Source of the DNA: Streptomyces shenzhenensis
GTDB taxonomy: Bacteria; Actinomycetota; Actinomycetes; Streptomycetales; Streptomycetaceae
Assembly: GCF_021462265.1 (NCBI RefSeq)
Contig: NZ_JAJONF010000054.1
Span: forward strand, 1-62,674
Reading direction: 5' to 3'
DNA length: 62,674 nt
Within the stretch, counting starts at the first letter, position 1, and each line of letters begins with the position of its first letter. Shown in pieces: positions 42,370-50,981 of the stretch. The notes under the pieces are model-generated. The model had not been told where the DNA came from. It made no database searches and was given only the letters and a program-made list of their open reading frames with translations. Both the position numbers and the translations under genes were made by a program.

Positions 42370-43233
42370 TCAGGCGGTTTCTGGCCGTTGGAACGCGTCG
42401 GCGTTACGCGTGCACCAGTCCGCGAAAGTCCGCGGGCTGCGTCCGAGCAGCCGCTGCACGGTGTCCGTCCGGAACCCGACGGTGTCGGTGCGCATGAGGG
42501 TGAGGCCCTCCGTGAGGGCGTCGGCGAGTGCCTGGGGTGCCCCGTTGGGGAAGCGGAAGCGTACGGCCTCGGCCGGTGTGGCCGTTTCCCGGACTTCGAT
42601 GTCGCGGCCGATCGTCTCGGAGATGACCCGGACCTGCTCGGTGACGGTGAACATCTCGTGGCCGGTGAGGACGTACTCCTTGTCCTGGTGACCGGCCTCG
42701 GTCAGGGCGAGGGCGGCGACCGCGGCGATGTCCGCGGGGTCGATCGGAGCGTAGCGGCCCGGGCCGACCGGGTCGAGGACGTAGTTTCCCTCGCGGATGG
42801 TGGGCAGCCAGTCGAGGGCGTTGGTCATGAAGCCGCCGGGTCGCAGGAAGGTCGCGGATATGCCGGAGGCGCGGATGATCTTCTCCCGTTCGTGGTGCCA
42901 GCGTCCCATGGCGGGTATCGGGTCGAAGGTGACGTGGAAAGAGGACAGGTGCACGATGTGGTGCACCCCGGCGGCCTCAGCGGCGGCAATGGCGGCGGCG
43001 GTGTATTCGGTGCCGATGCCCTGTGTGAGCAGGAAGAGTTTGTCGACGCCGGCGAAGGCGGGAGGCAGTGTCGCGGGTTCCCCCAGGTCGCCGACGGCGC
43101 GCTCGGCACGCTCGGGCAGATCGGCGGCGCGGGCGGGGTCGCGGACGAGGAGACGTAACGTCGCGCCTTTCGCGTCGAGTTCGCGGGTGAGTTCGCGGCC
43201 GATGTTCCCGGTGGCTCCGGTGACCAGTATCAT
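42370..43233 (-). CDS. NmrA-like NAD(P)-binding reductase
   Basis: A 287-residue atypical SDR with MILVTGATGNIGRELTRELD at the N terminus, HHIVHLSSFHVTFDPIPAMG, and the conserved FLRPGGFMTN. It lacks the YxxxK catalytic pair, as in NmrA/quinone-reductase-2-like proteins that sense or reduce quinones. It is divergent from a MarR regulator 124 bp away, the standard arrangement for a quinone or drug stress switch. Confidence 0.88.
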   Translation of the reverse strand: MILVTGATGNIGRELTRELDAKGATLRLLVRDPARAADLPERAERAVGDLGEPATLPPAFAGVDKLFLLTQGIGTEYTAAAIAAAEAAGVHHIVHLSSFHVTFDPIPAMGRWHHEREKIIRASGISATFLRPGGFMTNALDWLPTIREGNYVLDPVGPGRYAPIDPADIAAVAALALTEAGHQDKEYVLTGHEMFTVTEQVRVISETIGRDIEVRETATPAEAVRFRFPNGAPQALADALTEGLTLMRTDTVGFRTDTVQRLLGRSPRTFADWCTRNADAFQRPETA

Positions 43234-43357
43234 CGTGGCTCCCCAAAGTCGTTTGCCGTCTAATGAGTCCGAAAGGACGTTAGTCGGTGAATGATTAGCC
43301 GTCAATCGACATGCGTGCGGCTCGGGCGTCCGGACCGCACATCACCGAAAGGCCGCG

Positions 43358-43813
43358 ATGCCAGAGTTCTTGGACCTGCACGGCAGAACGTCGAAGGTGC
43401 TCCGGGCCCTGGCCGACGCAGCCATGCGACGACATGGGCTGCACGTCGGGCAGAACTACCTGCTCGCCGTGTTGTGGGAGCGGGACGGCAGCACGCCCGG
43501 CGAAGCGGCCGCCGCGCTGAACGTCACGACGCCCACCGTCGTCAAGATGGCCGACCGGATGACCGCAGCCGGACTGCTCACCCGTCGCCGTGACGACCGG
43601 GACAACCGCCTCGTCCGGCTCTGGCTCACCGACGCGGGGCGCGCGCTACAGAGACCCGTCGAGACGGAACGGCGGTTGATTGAGGAGAAGGTCACCGCGG
43701 ATCTCACCGAGACCGAACGCGAAGCCCTCTTGAACGCCCTGGCGAAGGTCCACCAGGCGGCGAGCGAGCTGTTGAGTGAGCCCATCGATCACGACGGCTC
43801 GGCCATCATCTGA
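43358..43813 (+). CDS. MarR-family transcriptional regulator
   Basis: A 151-residue winged-helix protein (GEAAAALNVTTPTVVKMADR, LTRRRDDRDNRLVRLWLTDA). The space shared with the divergent NmrA-like gene has GTCC-GAAA-GGAC (in CTAATGAGTCCGAAAGGAC), a possible operator. It probably represses the neighbour until a ligand binds. Confidence 0.88.
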   Translation: MPEFLDLHGRTSKVLRALADAAMRRHGLHVGQNYLLAVLWERDGSTPGEAAAALNVTTPTVVKMADRMTAAGLLTRRRDDRDNRLVRLWLTDAGRALQRPVETERRLIEEKVTADLTETEREALLNALAKVHQAASELLSEPIDHDGSAII

Positions 43814-43991
43814 CACTCCCACGCCCCCCGTCCGACCAGACCGACAAGCACGAAGACGGCTGCCTGCCCGACGATTTCCTCGATTCTCGAGGATGTTTTG
43901 GACTGCGCGTCCGGCCGCTGCCCCGCCATCCCGAGAACCCGGCTGCAGTCTGGCTCGCGTCACCCCTCGAAGGACTTCCGGAGCCGACCAC

Positions 43992-44155
43992 TTAGTCGAA
44001 GGCCACGACCAGGCGGACGCTGTCGTCACCGAAGCGGTCGGCAAGAGCCTTCATGACGGCGAAGACGTGTGGCCGGTGCGACTGTGGGCTCAGGACGCCA
44101 CCGGCGGTCAGTGGTTCATAAGCGCAGATCAAGAAAGCCCAACCCGACGCGGCTC
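43992..44155 (-). pseudogene. C-terminal fragment of the gene at 46978
   Basis: ICAYEPLTAGGVLSPQSHRP and HVFAVMKALADRFGDDSVRL (then VVAFD) match the last 47 residues of the 95-residue protein at 46978-47265, and the DNA is alike over about 150 bp. There is no start or N-terminal part. It is a duplicated 3' fragment just upstream of the M48 gene. Confidence 0.8.
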
Positions 44156-44231
44156 GGAAGGCCGCAGGTAGTATCCGCGAGCGCTCATGGCCTGTTCGGG
44201 CCGTTGAATCATGTGGGTGGGGGACTTCTCG

Positions 44232-45848
44232 ATGTCGTTTCGGCTGCGCGCTGTCCGCGCGTTCGCTTTGCTGGCCGGCTTCTTTTTGATGGGCGCGGTG
44301 CTGCTGTCGGCCATGGCGGTGCTCGACTGGCTGCTGATGACACGGCTGTTCACCGCGCGAGCGGCATGGGCCGAGGGCACGATCCTGACCGTCACCGTCC
44401 TGCTGGCGGCGGCGATCGTGCGGGGTATGTTCGCCTTTCTGCGAGCGGGACGTCTGGGCCCGGTGCCGGACGCGGTGGCGGTCACTCCTCAGGACCAGCC
44501 CGAGCTGTGGGAACAGGTACGAGTCGCTGCCGAAGTGACGGGGCAGCGGCCGCCGGATGAGCTCTACCTGGTCGCTGAGGTCAACGCGGGGGTTGCCGAA
44601 CAAAGCCGCCTGCTGGGGCTGCTTCCCGGGCGACGCCGTATGCTCCTCGGTCTCCCGCTGCTCGCCGGGCTGACCGTCCCCCAGTTGCGTGCCGTCCTCG
44701 CCCACGAGTTCGGGCACTACGCGAACCTCGACACCCGGCTCGGCGGTGTCACGATGCGCGGCCGGGAAGCCGTGGTCCACACGGTGGAGGCCTTCCAGAA
44801 GGGCAGCACTCGGCTGCACTACGTGCTCGGCGCCCTGTACGTCGGCTACGCCCGGATGTTCCTGCGCACCTCGCAGTCCGTCGCCCGCCACCAGGAATTC
44901 GCCGCCGACCAGATCGCCGCCCGGCACGCGGGCCGTGAGGCGACGGCCGCTGCCCTCCGCATCCTTCCGGTGCTCGACGGCGCGTACACCCACTACCTGG
45001 AGACGTACGCGGCGATGGGCAGGCCGTTGGGAGCGCTACCGCCTGTGGGCGAGGTGCACGGCGGTTTCCTCCGGTTGCTCGCTGCCCGAACGGGAGAGCG
45101 ACTCGCCGAGCTCTCCGCCGGACGGCGTCCGCCGCGTCCGCACCGGTACGATTCGCACCCGCCGACAGCCGAACGCATCGCCCTGATCGAGAAGCTGTCC
45201 GCCGACGACCGGCCCTCCGAGCCGGCCGGCGGGCCGACCGGGCTGAGCCTGCTGCACGACCCGGGCCGCGTGTTCGCCGCGCTGGAGGCACGCACCTTGT
45301 CGCAGGAGGCGGCGCACCTGCGGCGGACGAGTTGGGACGACCTCGCCATGGCCCGCGCGGTCGCCGACGCCGAGGGCTGGTCCCGACCGCTGCGGGTCGC
45401 CGTGGCCAGAGCGCTTCGCTCGTCGGCGCAAGGCGCAGAGGGCACGGTGCCCGCACGCCGAGATGCCACGGCCGAGGAGGTGGCGGGCGACAGCGACCTC
45501 TTGCCCGGCTTGGAGGAGATACTCGACGCGTTCGACCGCGGCCTGTTGTGGATGGATATCGCCGACCGCATGCCCAAGCCGCATCAGGCGTCGCGACTGG
45601 TCGGGCCGTCCGCCCGCAACTTCATTCGGCCCAAGATCTTCGACGGGCTCGCGGGTATGGTCCACCTGCGCCTCGCCGAGTCCGGTCACGCCACACCGGA
45701 CATCGCCTGGTCGGGCCGGCCTGGACTCTTTCTGCCCGAGTCGTGGGAGGAGGGCATGGATGACGCCATCGACGCGGCCATTGCCGACACGCCCGACACC
45801 GCTCCACTGCGCGCCCTGCTTGTCGGCCCCCACGGCGTGCCCTCATAG
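44232..45848 (+). CDS. M48-family membrane metalloprotease
   Basis: A 538-residue peptidase with two N-terminal membrane helices (about residues 9-35 and 48-68) and a cytoplasmic or extracellular gluzincin domain. The zinc site is HEFGH (158-162) with the third ligand E222 in RHQEFAADQIA. A C-terminal part of about 250 residues has no clear domain. HtpX-like proteases degrade damaged membrane proteins. ATG 44232 follows a GGGGGA; a start at 44211 would add seven residues. A complete palindrome lies 75 bases after the stop. Confidence 0.87.
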   Translation: MSFRLRAVRAFALLAGFFLMGAVLLSAMAVLDWLLMTRLFTARAAWAEGTILTVTVLLAAAIVRGMFAFLRAGRLGPVPDAVAVTPQDQPELWEQVRVAAEVTGQRPPDELYLVAEVNAGVAEQSRLLGLLPGRRRMLLGLPLLAGLTVPQLRAVLAHEFGHYANLDTRLGGVTMRGREAVVHTVEAFQKGSTRLHYVLGALYVGYARMFLRTSQSVARHQEFAADQIAARHAGREATAAALRILPVLDGAYTHYLETYAAMGRPLGALPPVGEVHGGFLRLLAARTGERLAELSAGRRPPRPHRYDSHPPTAERIALIEKLSADDRPSEPAGGPTGLSLLHDPGRVFAALEARTLSQEAAHLRRTSWDDLAMARAVADAEGWSRPLRVAVARALRSSAQGAEGTVPARRDATAEEVAGDSDLLPGLEEILDAFDRGLLWMDIADRMPKPHQASRLVGPSARNFIRPKIFDGLAGMVHLRLAESGHATPDIAWSGRPGLFLPESWEEGMDDAIDAAIADTPDTAPLRALLVGPHGVPS

Positions 45849-46219
45849 CGGCCGCACGATCGGGCGGCAGGTCACGATCGGCGGTCACCAAGGCGAGCCA
45901 CGTCCGCTTCCACTCGGCAAAGGGTTTGTGGAAGCGGTTTGACATGGGTCGTCAAGCCGCGTTCACGGACCCTTTCGTGGCAGTGGTGGCACGCAAGGGC
46001 TCGCTCGCTGGGTTGCGGGGAGGCTCTGCGCAGTTGTCCCGTCTTGAATTATCTGGTTCCGAGTCGGGCCGCTGACCTGTGGCGGCCAGTTCAGTTGAGA
46101 CGTGGGAAAGCCGGGAAGCTCAAGAGATGTGGTCCCGGGCGAGCGGATGCCGCAGGCTGTCTCATTTGCTGTGATGAGACTTCGCTGTGTCGTCTGCCGC
46201 AACCGGACCGCTGACATGG
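45849..46219. other. Intergenic region with cassette palindrome and possible IS scar
   Basis: This 371-base stretch contains palindrome copy 2 and otherwise no supported gene. GGCTGTCTCATTTG at about 46153 resembles the terminal repeat of some Streptomyces insertion sequences, which may mark an old scar, but no second end is seen. Confidence 0.45.
45923..45971 (+). repeat. 49-bp cassette palindrome, copy 2
   Basis: Left arm 45923-45943, centre ATGGGTC, right arm 45951-45971 beginning GTCAAGCCGCGTTCACGGAC. The arms match at 16 of 21 positions. It lies 75 bases after the M48 gene. Confidence 0.85.
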
Positions 46220-46864
46220 CTAGGAATTACGGCGTGCGAAGAGGACTGCACCTGGAACGTTCTCGTCGGGGTCGATCAGCATGTGGGCCTCGACGGTGAA
46301 CCCGGCATTGCGTAGGCAGGCCGCCACTTGCTCAGGACGGCGGCGGTGAACGTGGACGTTCATCGGGTGGCCGCCGTAGCCCTGCGTCTTCAGCCTCGCC
46401 CCGTCGCCGACGTGAAAGCCGAGCAGCAGTGGTCCGCCGGGACGCAACACGCGCCGGAAGTGGCCGAAGACGGCGGGCACTGCTTCGTCGGGGACGTGAA
46501 TCAACGACCAAAATGCGAGCAGGCCGACCACTGAAGCATCGGCGAGGTCGAGGTCCGTCATCGAGCCCACCTCGAACCGCAGGCGGGGGTGGTCACGTCG
46601 AGCCACGTCGATCATTCCGGATGACAGGTCGATACCGAAAGCGTCCAAACCCAGCTTGTGCAGGTGAGCGGTGACGTGCCCAGGTCCGCAGCCCACGTCC
46701 GCCACCGGCCCACCGCCAGCGGTGTGCACCAAGTCGGCGAACAGGGCCAGAGCCGCCCGAAGATACGGCGCCCCAGCCAGAGCCTCGCGTAGTTGGTCGG
46801 CATAACTGACCGCGACCGTGTCGTAGGAGGTCCGGGTGTCTGCCAACCAGCGGTCCGCATGCAT
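46220..46864 (-). CDS. Class I SAM-dependent methyltransferase
   Basis: A 214-residue methyltransferase. The SAM-binding motif I is PVADVGCGPGHVTAHL, motif II FGIDLSSGMID, followed by LLAFWSLIHVPDE and FRRVLRPGGPLLLGF. ATG 46864 is preferred over an upstream in-frame start that adds a hydrophobic leader. It is the main gene of the cassette between palindromes 2 and 3. The substrate is unknown. Confidence 0.87.
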   Translation of the reverse strand: MHADRWLADTRTSYDTVAVSYADQLREALAGAPYLRAALALFADLVHTAGGGPVADVGCGPGHVTAHLHKLGLDAFGIDLSSGMIDVARRDHPRLRFEVGSMTDLDLADASVVGLLAFWSLIHVPDEAVPAVFGHFRRVLRPGGPLLLGFHVGDGARLKTQGYGGHPMNVHVHRRRPEQVAACLRNAGFTVEAHMLIDPDENVPGAVLFARRNS

Positions 46865-46977
46865 GGCTCGATAGAGTAGTGCAGTGATCAGGATCGCGAA
46901 CCAGATCAAGTGAGATCAACGAAGCGTCAAATCAAGCCACTTGAGATGGGACCGGATCCTTCGAGAAAGGACGGCAG

Positions 46978-47265
46978 TCAGTCGAACGCCACGACCGAGC
47001 GGACTCCGTCGTCACCGAATCGGCCGGCCAGAGCCTTCATCACAGCGAAGACGTGCGTCCACTGAGTCTCCGGACCCAAGACAGCGCTCGCGGTCAGTGG
47101 CTCGTAGACACAGACCAGATCGTCGGTGGACCACTCAACACGTTCTGAAGGGTTGCGACACTCCAGAGGCGGCACGCCCACCAGGGACACGAACTCCGAC
47201 GGCCACTGATGGGATACCGGCTGGCGGTGCAGTGTCGACGGCAGCGACTTCTTGTACCAGGTCAC
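46978..47265 (-). CDS. Hypothetical protein, 95 residues, possibly 5'-truncated
   Basis: GTG 47265 starts TWYKKSLPSTLHRQPVSHQW. The C-terminal 47 residues (LVCVYEPLTASAVLGPETQW, THVFAVMKALAGRFGDDGVR) have a degraded copy at 43992. The frame stays open for about 30 codons upstream without a start codon and reads protein-like (LDLATGPEHFVGRV), so the real start may be lost. No family is recognised. Confidence 0.55.
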   Translation of the reverse strand: MTWYKKSLPSTLHRQPVSHQWPSEFVSLVGVPPLECRNPSERVEWSTDDLVCVYEPLTASAVLGPETQWTHVFAVMKALAGRFGDDGVRSVVAFD

Positions 47266-47595
47266 GCGGCCGACGAAATGCTCGGGCCCGGTCGCGAGAT
47301 CGAGGGAAGCAAGTGCGCACCCAGCTACCTGCGGCTGAGGAAACCCTTGTTCTGACCGGGGTCAGGAGGCGCGACGTGGTCGAGCGAATCCACGCATGGA
47401 TGACCGGCTCGGGCGACGATACCGATCACGACGCCGACGAATTGCTCGACGGTCCCCTGCGCGTCCTTCACCACGCCATCAGCACAGGCCAGGGCGCGGC
47501 CGGCCAGGTCCGCTGGTACTGACGGAGTGAGCAGCCCAGAGCGGGCCGGCATTGCAACGTACGCCTGCGCACAGTCGGCGCCACCTGGCCGAAGA

Positions 47596-47644
47596 AGTGT
47601 GTGAGCGAGGCTTGACGTGGGTCGTCAAGCCGTGCTCGTAGACC
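47596..47644 (+). repeat. 49-bp cassette palindrome, copy 3
   Basis: Left arm 47596-47616, centre GTGGGTC, right arm 47624-47644. The inner eight bases, GGCTTGAC and GTCAAGCC, pair perfectly; the arms match at 15 of 21 positions. It starts the smallest cassette (about 0.5 kb, one gene). Confidence 0.85.
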
Positions 47645-47705
47645 TCAACCACGCTGCTGGTGCGGTTCGGTGAACACGGTTGACCGGGTAGGAAGGGGAA
47701 GTTCC

Positions 47706-48029
47706 GTGAGAAGGTACGGCATGACCCACTATCTGCGGTTCTTCTTCGAGGCCGGCGTGGACACCCCGCTCTGGCCGGAGGACATGGCCAGTCCGTACGG
47801 CTATCCGTGCGATCTGGCGCGCCTCCCGATCAAGCCGGAGACACGGGCCGAGCTGGCCAGGTTGAGCGAGTGGTACCAGTCGTCGATCGACTGGGAGTAT
47901 CCGCCGGATCCGTCGCCGTGGTCCGACGAAGAGCTCCAACAGTTCAGGCAGCAGGCAATCAGCGCACTGGAAGTGTTGCGTCGAGAGCTGGGTGCGGGCT
48001 GGGTCGTCCGGGACGAGAGCCTGCTCTGA
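47706..48029 (+). CDS. Small acidic hypothetical protein
   Basis: A 107-residue acidic protein (MTHYLRFFFEAGVDTPLWPE, then YGYPCDLARLPIKPE and a helical C terminus SDEELQQFRQQAISALEVLR). Its size and acidity are those of many immunity or cassette proteins, but no family is recognised. GTG 47706 follows a long AGGAAGGGGAAG; ATG 47721 is an alternative. It is the only gene between palindromes 3 and 4. Confidence 0.72.
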   Translation: MRRYGMTHYLRFFFEAGVDTPLWPEDMASPYGYPCDLARLPIKPETRAELARLSEWYQSSIDWEYPPDPSPWSDEELQQFRQQAISALEVLRRELGAGWVVRDESLL

Positions 48030-48108
48030 GACCTGAGCGGATGTCAGAGGCGCCGTCAGAGGCACGGGGCCTGAGCTGCTACCGCGAGGCGTGCCCAGTC
48101 CCACCATC

Positions 48109-48157
48109 GGTTCGGCGACGCGACCTGACCTGGTCCGTCAGGCGGCTTTCGCAGACC
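48109..48157 (+). repeat. 49-bp cassette palindrome, copy 4
   Basis: Left arm 48109-48129, centre CTGGTCC, right arm 48137-48157. This is the most diverged copy, with arms matching at 13 of 21 positions, but length, centre and orientation are the same. Confidence 0.72.
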
Positions 48158-48320
48158 CCGTCCGTACCAGCCGTCCGGTGGTGTGCCTGGAGGAGTTCTC
48201 CGTCTCCGAAGTGGCCTGCCAGAAACTTCGTTTGCCTACCCTGGCAGTACACGTCCGCTTCGGCCGACACATGTTTGGGCAGAGGTATCGGGACGTGGGG
48301 CACGCAGGGAGAGTCGGGGA

Positions 48321-48947
48321 ATGAGTGGCGAATGGTCTGCTCTGTTCGTTGCCCTCGTCGGAGTCGGTGGCACACTGGGCGCGGCGATTCTTACGCAGAG
48401 CAGGGCAGACCGCACGAAGCGCATGGAAATCGAGGCGGTCCTGGCACAGAGCAGAGAGGAGCGCCGGCACGCCGAGGAGCTTCGGCAAGCAGAGCGCTCC
48501 GAGCAGAAGACGCAGGCCCTCGTCGAGCTGCGTCGGTCCTGCTACGTATCGCTGAACACGGCATCGAGGCAGTACATGACGGCTCAGGTCAACCTCCTGC
48601 ATGCGCTGCAGACGGGCTCGGGCGTCGACCTTTGCCTGGAGCAACTCGAAGCCAGTCGCACCGCCCAGCGGGACAGCTACGCCGAGGCCGAGATGGTGGT
48701 GCCTGACGAGGTGCTCGCGGCTGCCGCGGCTGCCGGCCACCGACTCAACGCAGGCTATGGACAGCTGAAGCGCATGTCCGCGACCGCCCCGTACGACCAG
48801 GAGGAACTGAGCGCCTTCGCGGCGGACATCAATGACTGTTGGAGTCAGTTGGCCGTGATGCAACAACGGATGCGTCTGGACTTGGGCGTCGACAGTAGTA
48901 CGCGGGTCGCGGGTGCCGACCCACCCGGCAACGGGTTCAGTGGCTGA
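48321..48947 (+). CDS. Membrane-anchored coiled-coil hypothetical protein
   Basis: A 208-residue protein with one N-terminal membrane helix (ALFVALVGVGGTLGAAILTQ, about residues 7-26) and a charged coiled coil (EIEAVLAQSREERRHAEELR, QAERSEQKTQALVELRRSCY). A helical domain follows. This layout is common among short Streptomyces proteins of unknown function. It is the only gene between palindromes 4 and 5. Confidence 0.75.
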   Translation: MSGEWSALFVALVGVGGTLGAAILTQSRADRTKRMEIEAVLAQSREERRHAEELRQAERSEQKTQALVELRRSCYVSLNTASRQYMTAQVNLLHALQTGSGVDLCLEQLEASRTAQRDSYAEAEMVVPDEVLAAAAAAGHRLNAGYGQLKRMSATAPYDQEELSAFAADINDCWSQLAVMQQRMRLDLGVDSSTRVAGADPPGNGFSG

Positions 48948-48981
48948 AGGAGTCGGCTCGGACCCGGTTCAGCTCACGAAG

Positions 48982-49030
48982 GGGCTGTGAACAGGGCTTG
49001 ATGTGGGTCGACAAGCGTGGTTCGCGGACT
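48982..49030 (+). repeat. 49-bp cassette palindrome, copy 5
   Basis: Left arm 48982-49002 (GGGCTGTGAACAGGGCTTGA plus T), centre GTGGGTC, right arm 49010-49030. The arms match at 12 of 21 positions and the left arm is close to those at 50402 and 41240. It lies 34 bases after the coiled-coil gene. Confidence 0.75.
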
Positions 49031-49118
49031 CCCGGACTCAAGGGGAGCCTCTCCTGAGTTGCCCGAAACCCGTATGAACACAGTTGGGCGCATCCGTCGA
49101 AGTATGGATCATGGGTGC

Positions 49119-49775
49119 GTGACGAAGTGGACGAAGAACGCGTCTCCGGTCGACCAGCCAGTTCCTGAGCCGGAGCTTTCCGCGTACCAGCAGGCGATGC
49201 GGGAGAGGATCCTCGCGGCTCCCGTGGTGCCGGCGCCCGAGCCCTGGCGGCGCATCGCGTACACCTCGGTCGGCGGCCTTCTCGGGATCGGCTTCGCCTC
49301 GCGGCCCGACACCGGCGGGGACTTGGTGATGGTCGTGTCGCACGACGGCCACGGGCTCTTCGACGCCGTCACGGGGGAGAAGAGCGCGCGGGATCGTGAC
49401 CCGGACACCGAGGACGACAACCGTGGCGCGGATCCCGCTCTGTGGTGTGCGGGGTTGGGACCGGTAGCGGGAAGCAGGGTACGCATCGCCGGGCTTTACG
49501 GAGGGGGGCTGCACACCGCCAGCGGAGACGGCTGGAAGCTGGAGGTCGTTGCCCCGGCCTGGCCGAACGAGCGTGTCCTGCTCTCTCGCGACGGTGGTCT
49601 GCCGCACTCCGGTCCGCATGGGGAGCGCTGGTGGCACATCTTCCACTCCCATTACTCCGAACTCCGCGCCGCTGGATTCTCGCCCTCCGGGCAGACCCTT
49701 GCCGTGGCGACGAGCAGCGACCTGTCCCTGTGGACTCGCGGCGCCGGACACAGCCGCAGTGCCGGCGGCCGGTGA
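49119..49775 (+). CDS. Hypothetical protein, 218 residues, duplicated in the island
   Basis: I do not recognise a family. Residues 1-35 are polar (PELSAYQQAMRERILAAPVV); the rest is beta-rich with repeated G-x-G turns (YTSVGGLLGIGFASRPDTGG, VRIAGLYGGGLHTASGDGWK) and ends LAVATSSDLSLWTR, which recalls WD40 or Kelch blades. A frameshifted copy with its upstream region is at 40044-40694. GTG 49119 corresponds to the ATG of that copy. Confidence 0.75.
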   Translation: MTKWTKNASPVDQPVPEPELSAYQQAMRERILAAPVVPAPEPWRRIAYTSVGGLLGIGFASRPDTGGDLVMVVSHDGHGLFDAVTGEKSARDRDPDTEDDNRGADPALWCAGLGPVAGSRVRIAGLYGGGLHTASGDGWKLEVVAPAWPNERVLLSRDGGLPHSGPHGERWWHIFHSHYSELRAAGFSPSGQTLAVATSSDLSLWTRGAGHSRSAGGR

Positions 49776-49861
49776 TCAGCTGGGACCCGGGAGCCGAGGT
49801 CGTCGGCAACAGGGGGGCGCCCCGCTTGCTCTGCGAGCGCGTCCGCTTCCTCCGCCTTTTG

Positions 49862-50314
49862 CTATCCCTCGGTGAAGTAGTCGTACGGTGCCACCGAGAC
49901 TGTTTCCGAGACCGCGCGTTCGTCATCCTCGTCGGCCTCAAGGCCGAGGTCACCTGCCCACAATGAGTGCATGGACCACACGGAGAAACCGACGTGGAAG
50001 TCGTGGCCGATGTCCGAGGGCGTACTCGTGTACCCCAGGGCATGGAGATCCGCGACGACGTCGTCCAGGAAGCGATGGGTCAATTGAACCCCGTCATAGT
50101 GCACTTCGGTATCGCTGCTTTCACCGCTGTAGCGGATCTCTACGACTTCGACCGTCTCGTCTGCCGCATAGGTGATCACCAGCATGGGTGAGGTGGGGTA
50201 GACGGTCCGCCGGCCGCCGGGACCGGGATACGGCGGACCGATGCGCTCATCGACCTGCGAGCGTTGATCGCCGATCTTGACGAGGTCGATGCCGACTCCC
50301 GGGATGATCTCCAT
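49862..50314 (-). CDS. Hypothetical protein, 150 residues
   Basis: An acidic alpha/beta protein (MEIIPGVGIDLVKIGDQRSQ, VEVVEIRYSGESSDTEVHYD, FLDDVVADLHALGYTSTPSD). The acidic, compact build and an island setting recall immunity proteins, but no family can be named. ATG 50314 starts the conserved-looking part. It is the last gene before the left arm at 50402. Confidence 0.7.
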   Translation of the reverse strand: MEIIPGVGIDLVKIGDQRSQVDERIGPPYPGPGGRRTVYPTSPMLVITYAADETVEVVEIRYSGESSDTEVHYDGVQLTHRFLDDVVADLHALGYTSTPSDIGHDFHVGFSVWSMHSLWAGDLGLEADEDDERAVSETVSVAPYDYFTEG

Positions 50315-50401
50315 GCCGGCCATCCTGCCAGGGAAGGCGAACCGTCGGCGATCCATCGGTTGGGCCAGCCGGATCAGCCCCTCGGCTGCTTGCCCTGCGA
50401 G

Positions 50402-50422
50402 GGTCTGTGAACAAGGTTTGAC
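50402..50422 (+). repeat. Left half of the cassette palindrome joined to DUF4291 (attR-like)
   Basis: GGTCTGTGAACAAGGTTTGA plus C is the left arm. The 7-base centre TTGGATC follows, then AAGCCGTCC, which is DUF4291 coding sequence (IKPS) rather than the palindrome's right arm. Confidence 0.78.
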
Positions 50423-50875
50423 TTGGATCAAGCCGTCCTTCCTCTGGATGATGTACCGCTGTGGCTGGGGCACCAAGGCGGGGCAGGAGACCGTTCTCGC
50501 TGTCGAGATCACCCGCGACGGTTTCGAGTGGGCGCTGCGCCACGCGTGTCTGTCGAGTTATGTCCTCGGGGTGCACGCCGACCGAGCCACCTGGCAGCGT
50601 CAGTTGAAGCGCGCGCCCACCCGTGTGCAGTGGGACCCCGAGCGTGACCTGCGCCTGCGACCTTTCCGTGCCGGTCTCCGCACCTCGGCCTGTCGGGTGA
50701 GGCCGTACGACGTTACGCGGACGAGTGGACGGTCGCCATCCGCGACGTCACCCCGCTCGCCCGCGAGATCCACGCTCTCGTCAGCAGTGGGAGCCTGGAC
50801 TCCGCCGCCCGGCTGCTGCCGCGGGAACACCCTTATCCCGTGGGCGACGAGATTCTTGCCCACCTGCGTGGATGA
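50423..50875 (+). pseudogene. C-terminal half of a DUF4291 gene, frameshifted
   Basis: From the palindrome centre the sequence encodes WIKPSFLWMMYRCGWGTKAG, QETVLAVEITRDGFEWALRH and on to RVQWDPERDLRLRP. One frame shift near 50660-50690 is followed by LGLSGEAVRRYADEWTVAIR and ILAHLRG with a stop at 50873-50875. It is closely similar to residues 45-197 of the intact copy at 41342. There is no start codon or N-terminal half here; the matching half lies 11.4 kb upstream at 38852, on the same strand and in the right order. Confidence 0.85.
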
Positions 50876-50981
50876 CGGGCTGCTCCGCCCGGCAGCCGGC
50901 TCCGTCGCGCGGGTCCGGCCGTTAGGCCGGATGCCGTCTTCGGGGGTGCGTGCCGGGGCGGCCCGCCACAAGATCCTGATC

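Noticed and set aside
45963..46217. Leftward 84-codon frame next to palindrome 2
   Set aside because: No ribosome site, no recognisable composition or family, and it overlaps the possible IS scar.
47325..47522. Rightward frame before palindrome 3
   Set aside because: It reads partly protein-like (VVERIHAWMTGSGDDTDHDA) but has no start with a ribosome site and overlaps the better-supported leftward gene region; it could be a fragment.
41240..49030. CRISPR array
   Set aside because: The repeats are hundreds to thousands of bases apart, contain genes between them and are strongly palindromic; there are no spacers and no cas genes.
41240..49030. Palindromes as simple rho-independent terminators
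   Set aside because: They follow several genes but lack U tracts, have a fixed 49-base length and conserved centre, and occur as half sites fused to DUF4291. Termination may still be a side effect.
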